Of a DNA stretch of 38,119 nt, positions 32,991 to 38,119 are shown in pieces. Positions within the stretch are counted from its first letter, which is position 1; each line of letters begins with the position of its first letter. Below the pieces are notes generated by a model. The model saw only the letters and a program-made list of their open reading frames with translations. It made no database searches and was not told the origin of the DNA. Made by a program: the position numbers and the translations under genes. Origin of the DNA: Thermoplasmata archaeon (lineage in GTDB: Archaea > Thermoplasmatota > Thermoplasmata > Lutacidiplasmatales > UBA184); the NCBI GenBank assembly GCA_030037955.1, contig JASHPT010000081.1, forward strand, positions 1 to 38,119, written 5' to 3'.

Positions 32991-34019
32991 CCGCCGGCGG
33001 GCCCCCGTCGACCGCCGGCGAGGTCCGAGGGCTCGAACCTCCTCGGTCCGGTGCCGGAATCCGGACACGAGATCGGGCCGGAGGGGCCGACCCTCGCGGT
33101 CGAGCCGAGCCGCGATCGCCACCTTTCCGGCCAGGGCTCGGGCGAGCTTCCCGCGTGACCCCCGCGGTGCCCCCTGAATGTCGGGGTGGAGGAACAGGAG
33201 GCCGTGCCGGGGCGGCGGGGCGTGGCCCCGCAGATGCTCAAAGAAGGCGCGTTCGGCCCCGAGCACCTGGATCGTGCTGGCCGGCAGTTTCGCTAACCGG
33301 TCCAGTCCTCCGGCCTGGGCGATCAGCCGGGCAGCGAGGAGTGGACCAAGCAGGCTGCTGACGTTCGGCGCCTCCCGAGGAACCTGCTCCTCCAGCGATT
33401 TCTCGAGCGTCGTCGATACCGCCCCCAGGCTCAGGTATAACTGGGCAAGACCGCGCCGGGCCTCCCCGAGTGATGCGGCCGGACGCGCGATGTCGTCCGC
33501 CCGGTCCTCCGTCTCCGTGGCGAGCCGACGGGCCGCAGCGTCCGTCGAGCCGGCCCCCTCCTCGGTCGCGGGCGCGTCCCGGCTGCCCCAGCTCCCGAGC
33601 CGCTCGCCCAGCAGGTTCCGGGTGGCGTCGAGGTCGCGGAGCGCCTTCACGGCCTCCTCGATGTGAATGGACGGATCCCAGGCCGACCGAAGCGCCTCCT
33701 CCGCGTGGTCGAGAAGCAGCTCCCGATGCCACGACGGGTCGAAGCCGTAGGTGCCAGGGTCCAGCTCGGGAATCTCGCCGAAGCCGGGCTTCGCCCCCGC
33801 TTGGACGAACCGGCGATCCCGGCTCCGGAGGCCACGCGCCAGGTGTTCGGCGACCAACCGGGTCTCCTCGGGAGCCAGGTGTCCGTCCCGCCGCATCCGC
33901 AGCCGGTCGAGCAACTGGGATCGGTCCGCGGGGAACGGATAGGAAGCGACTACCTCCTGGCCGTCCAGGACAAAGGCACCGAACCAGGTGGCCACCACGT
34001 CGCGCATCGGCGGCCTCAC
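32952..34019 (-). CDS. nop5: C/D box ribonucleoprotein core protein Nop5 (Nop56/58)
   Basis: A 355-residue scaffold of archaeal C/D box guide RNPs, which 2'-O-methylate rRNA and tRNA together with L7Ae and fibrillarin. The N-terminal domain is divergent (WFGAFVLDGQEVVASYPFP). A coiled coil lies between about 120 and 210. The Nop domain is unmistakable: NVSSLLGPLLAARLIAQAGGLDRLAKLPASTIQVLGAERAFF and HGLLFLHPDIQGAPRGSRGKLARALAGKVAIAAR. The C-terminus ends in an Arg-rich tail. The GTG at 34017-34019 overlaps the SDR stop; the internal ATG at 34007 would remove four residues. Fibrillarin, usually the neighbour, is absent here. Confidence 0.92.
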   Translation of the reverse strand: MRPPMRDVVATWFGAFVLDGQEVVASYPFPADRSQLLDRLRMRRDGHLAPEETRLVAEHLARGLRSRDRRFVQAGAKPGFGEIPELDPGTYGFDPSWHRELLLDHAEEALRSAWDPSIHIEEAVKALRDLDATRNLLGERLGSWGSRDAPATEEGAGSTDAAARRLATETEDRADDIARPAASLGEARRGLAQLYLSLGAVSTTLEKSLEEQVPREAPNVSSLLGPLLAARLIAQAGGLDRLAKLPASTIQVLGAERAFFEHLRGHAPPPRHGLLFLHPDIQGAPRGSRGKLARALAGKVAIAARLDREGRPLRPDLVSGFRHRTEEVRALGPRRRSTGARRRSRPPLHRASAHR

Positions 34020-34744
34020 CCCATCCGGAGCCCGCCGTTGACCGGGAGCGTCGCGCCGGTCACGTAGCTAGCCTCGGGGGATGCGAGGAAGCCGATGACG
34101 GCCGCGACCTCCTCTGGGCTACCGATCCGCCCCGCCGGAATCTGCCGGACCCTGTCCGCCCGCTGCGCGGGCGTGTCTCCGGCGAGTACGGCGGTGTCGA
34201 TCCCGCCGGGGGCCACGATGTTTACCGTGATGGACGGCGCGAGCTCCCGCGCGAGCGACCTCGCGAGGCCAAGCTGGGCGGCCTTCGCCGTCGCGTACGG
34301 ACTGCCCCGCCTCGACCCGTCGAAGGCCAGGAGGCTCGATACGAAAATCACGCGACCCGCATTGGACCGCCGGAGGAGGGGCAGCAGCTCTCGAGTCAGG
34401 GAGGCGGGCGCCACGGCGTGGACGCGCAGCAGTTCCAGGAACTCCTCGTCCGTCGTCTTCTCGAAGGTCTGCCGCGGGTAGGCCCCGCCGTTGTGGACGA
34501 GCACGTCAAGCGAGTCCCAGTGGTCCCGGACCTCCTTGGCCATCCGAGGGATTGCCGCAAGGTCCCGAAGGTCGCCCCGAAGGAGGAAGGCTTGCCGGTC
34601 CTCCTTCGCGATCTCGGTCTGGAGGGCACGCGCCTCGTCGCCATGCTGGAGGAAGTGGATCCCTACATCGGCGCCATCGCGGGCGAGCCGGAGAGCCGTC
34701 GCCCGGCCGATTCCCTGGGAGGCACCGGTTACGAGGGCCCGCAC
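34016..34744 (-). CDS. Short-chain dehydrogenase/reductase (FabG-like)
   Basis: A 242-residue classical SDR. Cofactor loop TGASQGIGRATALRLA (6-21), FLLRGDLRDLA, the VHNGGAYPRQ segment in place of the usual N-N-A-G, catalytic Ser in VIFVSSLLAF and the Y-x3-K pair in SPYATAKAAQLGLA, then VNIVAPGGIDTAV, and YVTGATLPVNGGLRMG at the end. It likely reduces or oxidises a 3-oxo/hydroxy group with NAD(P)(H). The GTG at 34742-34744 is 29 bp from a minus-strand TATA-like box (AGCGTAATG, 34769-34777). It shares an ATGA-like overlap (GTGA) with nop5, an unexpected partner for an oxidoreductase. Confidence 0.9.
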   Translation of the reverse strand: MRALVTGASQGIGRATALRLARDGADVGIHFLQHGDEARALQTEIAKEDRQAFLLRGDLRDLAAIPRMAKEVRDHWDSLDVLVHNGGAYPRQTFEKTTDEEFLELLRVHAVAPASLTRELLPLLRRSNAGRVIFVSSLLAFDGSRRGSPYATAKAAQLGLARSLARELAPSITVNIVAPGGIDTAVLAGDTPAQRADRVRQIPAGRIGSPEEVAAVIGFLASPEASYVTGATLPVNGGLRMG

Positions 34745-34768
34745 GCTCCGGCGCTATCGTCCCTCCCC

Positions 34769-34777
34769 CATTACGCT
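34769..34777 (-). promoter_or_regulatory. TATA-like box for the SDR-nop5 operon
   Basis: The minus strand reads AGCGTAATG, centred 29 bp before the GTG at 34744. It is weaker than the other boxes. Confidence 0.35.
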
Positions 34778-34822
34778 TCGGCCCGGTGACCGAGGGGTCG
34801 TCCGGCCGGCGCCTTCGCCGTC

Positions 34823-34831
34823 ATTAAATAG
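34823..34831 (+). promoter_or_regulatory. TATA-like box for the crotonase gene
   Basis: ATTAAATAG centred at 34827, 26 bp before the ATG at 34853. It is one of the clearest leaderless promoters in the window. Confidence 0.6.
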
Positions 34832-34852
34832 CAAATTCCGGGTCGGGCGGCT

Positions 34853-35761
34853 ATGGCGGCGACGCCGAAGGAAGGCCCCCGGATCCGACGCGAGCGGACC
34901 GGGACGGTTGCGGTACTGACGCTGAGTTCTCCTCCGCTCAACATCCTGACGGCGGAGCTCCTCCGCGAGCTGAGCACGAATCTCACGGCCGCCGTTGCGG
35001 ACTCCAAGGTCCGCGCGATCGTCCTCACGAGCGGCCTGGAGAAGGGCTTCGCCGCGGGCGCCAGTATTCGAGAAATGGCGACGATGGGCTCCCGACAGGC
35101 CGACGTGCATGGTGCGTTGGGCCAGGCCGTGACCCGTCAGATCGAGAGCTGTCCGCTCCCCGTCATAGCGGCCGTTCACGGCATCTGCGTCGGCGGTGGG
35201 ACCGAGATCGCCGCTTCCTGTGACTTCGTTCTGGCCAGCGACGACGCGAAGTTCGGTCAGCCGGAGATCAACCTTGGGGTCATGCCCGGCTGGGGCGGTA
35301 CTCAACGGTTGCCCCGACGCATCGGAGCCCAGCAGGCACGACTCTGGATCCTCACGGGCCGGTCGATCGATGCACGGCAGGCGTTCGAGCACGGACTGGT
35401 CTGGAAGCTGGTGCCCCGAGCCGACCTGGTGTCCGAAGCGATGAAGCTCGCCTCGGAGCTCGGCCAGAAACCGCCGCTGGCGCTGGCCGCCGCCAAATAC
35501 GCGATCAATGACGCCATCGACCGAGCGGAAACCCACGGTCTGGCCGTCGAGCGCCGACTATGGTCCCAGCTGTTCGGGACTCCGGATCAACGGGAAGGGA
35601 TGACGGCCTTCCTGGAGAAGCGGCCACCGGTCTTCTGGGGCCGGGACGACTGGAACCGGGACTCGCAGGGCTTTCCGTGGGCCCCGCGAATCCTCCGTCG
35701 CGCGCCGACGCCGCCCCTGCGGCCCCGGCGGGTGGTCCGGAGGCGAAGGAGTAAGACCTGA
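34853..35761 (+). CDS. Enoyl-CoA hydratase/isomerase (crotonase) family protein
   Basis: A 302-residue crotonase. The CoA/oxyanion segment is SGLEKGFAAGASIREM, then PVIAAVHGICVGGGTEIAASCDFVLASDDAKFGQPEINLGVMPGWGGTQRLPRRIG, which has both the Glu in GGGTE and the Glu in GQPEI expected of active hydratases. Helical C-terminal residues (PLALAAAKYAINDAID; EGMTAFLEKRPPVFWG) finish the trimerisation domain. About 40 further residues are Pro/Arg-rich (LRPRRVVRRRRSKT) and unusual for the family; they may be a nonconserved extension. It likely acts in fatty-acid or branched amino-acid breakdown. Confidence 0.9.
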   Translation: MAATPKEGPRIRRERTGTVAVLTLSSPPLNILTAELLRELSTNLTAAVADSKVRAIVLTSGLEKGFAAGASIREMATMGSRQADVHGALGQAVTRQIESCPLPVIAAVHGICVGGGTEIAASCDFVLASDDAKFGQPEINLGVMPGWGGTQRLPRRIGAQQARLWILTGRSIDARQAFEHGLVWKLVPRADLVSEAMKLASELGQKPPLALAAAKYAINDAIDRAETHGLAVERRLWSQLFGTPDQREGMTAFLEKRPPVFWGRDDWNRDSQGFPWAPRILRRAPTPPLRPRRVVRRRRSKT

Positions 35762-35772
35762 GGGCGTTCGGG

Positions 35773-35778
35773 TTTTTT
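35773..35778 (+). terminator. T6 tract between the crotonase gene and tRNA-Thr
   Basis: Six T residues lie 12 bp after the crotonase stop and 5 bp before tRNA-Thr. Archaeal termination often occurs at such tracts. No strong hairpin precedes it. Confidence 0.35.
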
Positions 35779-35782
35779 CCGT

Positions 35783-35855
35783 GCCGCGGTGGCTCAGTCG
35801 GTAGAGCGGCTCCTTGGTAAGGAGCAGGTCGAGGGTTCGATTCCCTCCCGCGGCT
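35783..35855 (+). tRNA. tRNA-Thr: tRNA-Thr (anticodon GGT)
   Basis: Acceptor GCCGCGG pairs with CCGCGGC, discriminator T. D-arm GCTC-AGTCGGTA-GAGC. Anticodon stem GCTCC/GGAGC with loop TTGGTAA gives anticodon GGT. T-arm GAGGG-TTCGATT-CCCTC. It is 73 nt with no intron and no encoded CCA. It lies only 22 bp behind the crotonase gene and may be read from that transcript or from a promoter inside it. Confidence 0.96.
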
Positions 35856-35904
35856 GGGGACCCGCTGCCCCTCGAACCGTGCGGCTATCCCGCCGCCGAC
35901 GGGC

Positions 35905-36864
35905 CTACGTGTCGCCGACTCGGTCGAGCACCTTGAGGGAGGTGAGGGTGATCATCTTGCTAGGCCGGCCCGGAGTCTCGAGCGCAAACGGGACGGGAGC
36001 CTGGACCGGGTGCTGCGCGAACCAGCGGGCGACCGGTCCCTCGACGTCCGGGTGCACGGCATCGAGATTCCAGCGGCCGTCCGATCGTCGCTTCGTTCGT
36101 AGGTGACGGAGGGCGAACCGGAGCCGTGGGTCGTCGCCGTAGCCCAGTGCCGTGAGCATGTCGAGGCCGACAAGCAGGTCGTAGTAGTAGTGGATCGGGT
36201 AGTGGAAGCGGTACCAGGGAGCGTACCGGCCCCCCTGGTGGTGGAGCTCGCGAGAGAGAAAGTACTCCGCACCGAGGTCCACGACCCGGCGCATCTCGGG
36301 AGTCCAGTACTCTCGGGGATATGCGGCAAAGGCACTGAGACCCTCCCACGAGTCCAGGTTGCGCCCGGGGCCCCAACATGCCCAGCCGCCCTTGGGGTTG
36401 GCGTGGTCGACGATCCAGTCCATGCTCCGACGTACCCGGGGGTCGTCGGCGTATCCAAAGTGGATCAGCGCCCGAGCCATGTCCCCGACCACGCAGATCT
36501 CCCCGGTCCCCTTCGAGTTCCCGCCCACACCGCCGTTCGACAGTGGGAACCCGGCCATCCAGTACTCGCAGGCGCTGCGGATCGTCGGAACCGATTTCGT
36601 GAGGCCGAGGTCCGAGAGGACCAGCATCATCCAGTGTGTGGAGATGTACTTCGGGCGGTACTGGGAAGATCCCTCGACCCATCCGCGTCCCGGCACGCGT
36701 TGGGTGAGAATATCGTGGGCCCAGCCCCGCGACGGAATCCGCCGCTGGGTCTCGCGGACCTCCGCGTCAGTCTCGGGCCGGCCGAGCAGTTCCGTCAGCG
36801 TCCGGTATCGGATCGCCGGCTGGGCGGGATCGAGGAGCCAGTCAACCGGTCGGGTGGACGGCAC
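35905..36864 (-). CDS. Prenyltransferase/squalene-cyclase-repeat (alpha/alpha toroid) protein of unknown function
   Basis: A 319-residue soluble protein. Repeated helical units with Trp/Gly-rich turns can be followed: GRGWVEGSSQYRPKYISTHW, GDMARALIHFGYADDPRVRRSMDWIVDHANPKGGWAC, GLSAFAAYPREYWTPEMRRVV, LTALGYGDDPRLRFALRHLRTKRRSDGRWNLD. Such repeats build the (alpha/alpha)6 barrel of squalene cyclases, protein prenyltransferases and some lyases. There is no DCTAE or DxDD cyclase motif, so a terpene cyclase is unlikely; I do not assign a function. The GTG at 36862-36864 is 25 bp from a minus-strand TATA-like box. It is divergent from the dienelactone hydrolase gene. Confidence 0.65.
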   Translation of the reverse strand: MPSTRPVDWLLDPAQPAIRYRTLTELLGRPETDAEVRETQRRIPSRGWAHDILTQRVPGRGWVEGSSQYRPKYISTHWMMLVLSDLGLTKSVPTIRSACEYWMAGFPLSNGGVGGNSKGTGEICVVGDMARALIHFGYADDPRVRRSMDWIVDHANPKGGWACWGPGRNLDSWEGLSAFAAYPREYWTPEMRRVVDLGAEYFLSRELHHQGGRYAPWYRFHYPIHYYYDLLVGLDMLTALGYGDDPRLRFALRHLRTKRRSDGRWNLDAVHPDVEGPVARWFAQHPVQAPVPFALETPGRPSKMITLTSLKVLDRVGDT

Positions 36865-36884
36865 AGCGCCGCCGAGGCCCCACG

Positions 36885-36894
36885 GCTAAAATCG
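36885..36894 (-). promoter_or_regulatory. TATA-like box for the toroid-protein gene
   Basis: The minus strand reads CGATTTTAGC, centred 25 bp before the GTG at 36864. Confidence 0.55.
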
Positions 36895-36933
36895 ATTCCT
36901 GCGGGCCGAGTCGAAACGGCCCGGACGTCCGAC

Positions 36934-36942
36934 GACTAATCT
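36934..36942 (+). promoter_or_regulatory. TATA-like box for the dienelactone hydrolase gene
   Basis: GACTAATCT centred at 36938, 30 bp before the ATG at 36968. Confidence 0.4.
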
Positions 36943-36967
36943 ACTGTGGCGCATTCGCCCGATCCGG

Positions 36968-37780
36968 ATGCTAGCGACTCACCCGATCTCGATCCCGAGT
37001 TCCGACCGCTCTCTCGATGCGTACGTCGCGACACCGGACTCTGCGACCCGGGCGGGACGACACCCGGCCGTCGTGGTCATCCACGAGATCTTCGGTCCGG
37101 ATGCGCACATCCAGGACGTCGCCCGGCGGTTCGCCACGCTCGGCTACGTCGCGGTGGCCCCCGACCTCTTTACCGGGGAGCTCCACCGGCTGCTGACCCC
37201 GGAAAACATCGGACTGGCGATGAAGGCGTTCGCAGATGCACCCCCGGAACTCCGGCGGGATCCGGCCAAGCTGGCAGCCTTCGCGGCCTCTCAGCCCCCC
37301 GAGCGCCGACCGATCCTGGAGGCGTTCGGCCGCATCAACACCCCGGCGGCGCACGAGGCGTTCGGCAAGGACCTCCATGCGGTCGCGGAGTACCTGCGGG
37401 CCCGGCCGGACGTGGACGGGAGCCGTGTGGGGTCCGTCGGGTTCTGCTTCGGTGGAGCGATGTCGGCACGTCTCGCCACCGCCGACCCCCGGCTCCGGGC
37501 CGCCGTGATCTTTTACGGCCAGAATCCGCCCCGCGAGCTGATCCCACAGATCCAGGCTCGGATGCTCGGTCTCTACGGGGAGCTGGACCCCGGAATCACC
37601 TCCACCGTACCCGACTTTGCCGCGGCGATGAAGGCCGCGGGAAAGTCGTTCGAGTATCACGTCTATCCCGGCGCCAAACACGCTTTCTTCAACGACACCC
37701 GGCCGATGTACAGCCACGACAGCGCGGTGGACGCGTGGAACCGGGTGACGCAGTTCTTCGGGTCGACCCTCTCCGCCTGA
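36968..37780 (+). CDS. Dienelactone hydrolase family protein
   Basis: A 270-residue alpha/beta hydrolase. The nucleophile elbow is GSVGFCFGGAMS with Cys160 in place of Ser, as in carboxymethylenebutenolidase; the acid is D207 in YGELDPGI and the base H238 in YPGAKHAFFND. E40 in VVIHEIFGPD is the conserved glutamate that helps activate the thiol. It should open lactones or cleave small esters in the cytoplasm. The natural substrate in an archaeon is unknown; detoxification or aromatic breakdown is possible. An alternative frame in the same region is a shadow. Confidence 0.9.
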   Translation: MLATHPISIPSSDRSLDAYVATPDSATRAGRHPAVVVIHEIFGPDAHIQDVARRFATLGYVAVAPDLFTGELHRLLTPENIGLAMKAFADAPPELRRDPAKLAAFAASQPPERRPILEAFGRINTPAAHEAFGKDLHAVAEYLRARPDVDGSRVGSVGFCFGGAMSARLATADPRLRAAVIFYGQNPPRELIPQIQARMLGLYGELDPGITSTVPDFAAAMKAAGKSFEYHVYPGAKHAFFNDTRPMYSHDSAVDAWNRVTQFFGSTLSA

Positions 37781-37801
37781 TCGACCCGGGATCGTCCGGC
37801 G

Positions 37802-38119
37802 TTACTGCGCCATCCTGGGATACAGTCGGGCCTCGATCAGTGTGAGCGCCACGGTGACTCCGAGCAGCACCGTCAGGTCGACCCACAGCGGGAACAATCC
37901 GCTCCCGTGGGGGAGCATCAGAATCCGGAGCGCGTCGACCAGATAGGTGAGCGGGTTGACGAGCGCGATGGCGTGCAGCCAGCCCGGCATGATCGAGAGC
38001 GGGTAGATCGCGTTGCTGGCGAAGAACAGCGGCATCGTCAGCAGCTGGCCGATCCCCAGGAAGCGTTCCTGGGTCTTCACCAGGCTCGCGATGATCATGG
38101 ACATCGTCGAGAACAGGGC
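37802..38119 (-). CDS. ABC-2 type transporter permease, C-terminal part (truncated by the window edge)
   Basis: The last 105 residues of a permease, open to the window end. It begins with ALFSTMSMIIASLVKTQERFLGIGQLLTMPLFFASNAIYPLSIMPGWLHAIALVNPLTYLVDALR, the ABC-2 signature region (family motif NPLTY with PLFF-S-xxP/I before it), and has a last hydrophobic helix near the C-terminus (LTVLLGVTVALTLIEARLY). Such permeases export drugs, lipids or polysaccharides with a separate ATP-binding subunit, probably encoded beyond the window. Confidence 0.88.
   Translation of the reverse strand, partial: ALFSTMSMIIASLVKTQERFLGIGQLLTMPLFFASNAIYPLSIMPGWLHAIALVNPLTYLVDALRILMLPHGSGLFPLWVDLTVLLGVTVALTLIEARLYPRMAQ

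Noticed and set aside
33020-33060. A tRNA T-arm-like stretch (GGGCTCGAACCTCC) inside nop5
   Set aside because: No acceptor, D-arm or anticodon stem can be built around it, and it codes for the conserved end of Nop5.

Overview
This is a high-GC, gene-dense piece of an archaeal chromosome. The archaeal markers are a Nop5-type C/D-box RNP protein, an archaeal Dph2 diphthamide enzyme, archaeal NAC, a PAC2-family proteasome assembly chaperone and a DUF131-type membrane protein. Many start codons lie 25-31 bp downstream of a TATA-like box, which points to leaderless mRNAs. A bacterial-type GyrB, GrpE and a class II HMG-CoA reductase alongside these suggest Thermoplasmatota. The predicted secreted glutamic peptidase (family G1, an acid-active family) suggests an acidic habitat. 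The lineage is inferred from gene content; no phylogeny was run. I see no mobile element, CRISPR array, rRNA gene or phage module, and no gene-free stretch longer than 300 bp.

Layout. 1-5.5 kb: the 3' part of a sugar-nucleotidyltransferase, a coupled zinc-dehydrogenase/class III aminotransferase pair, a GlmS-like SIS protein without a glutaminase domain, and two small genes. 5.6-11.9 kb: an amino-acid and peptide section with an M28 peptidase, a LysE-type exporter, a DAO-type FAD oxidoreductase, a secreted G1 peptidase, a small membrane protein, tRNA-Val(CAC) and a LysO-type exporter. 11.9-14.7 kb: purA, divergent from a class I aminotransferase that is coupled to a 54-codon ORF. 14.6-20 kb (minus strand): two coupled GT4 glycosyltransferases behind an M20 peptidase, then a sulfotransferase behind a GT2 glycosyltransferase; this looks like a surface-glycan section. 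20.1-25.2 kb (plus strand): a protein-homeostasis and translation run of PAC2 chaperone, GNAT acetyltransferase, a four-CBS protein with a ribosome-hibernation-like C-terminus, NAC, Nudix, Dph2 and a DUF131 membrane protein. 25.1-27.7 kb (minus strand): GrpE, HMG-CoA reductase and PdxT. 28-30.3 kb: gyrB and a small pore-like membrane protein. 30.4-38.1 kb: an SAH/MTA-type deaminase, a lipoate-ligase-like protein, a redoxin, SDR plus Nop5, a crotonase, tRNA-Thr(GGT), an alpha/alpha-toroid protein, a dienelactone hydrolase and the C-terminus of an ABC-2 permease.

How the parts may work together. The most suggestive neighbourhood is 21.4-23.2 kb. A protein with four nucleotide-sensing CBS modules fused to an HPF/RaiA-like domain lies directly before NAC, so two probable ribosome-associated factors are adjacent. 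Diphthamide synthesis on elongation factor 2 follows in the same run. A second theme is protein scavenging: acid peptidase outside, aminopeptidase and oxidases or transaminases inside, and two families of basic amino-acid exporter as relief valves. A third is a sulfated-glycan section. Convergent genes repeatedly overlap at their 3' ends, and co-directional genes repeatedly share ATGA stop/start junctions, so the chromosome is very compact.
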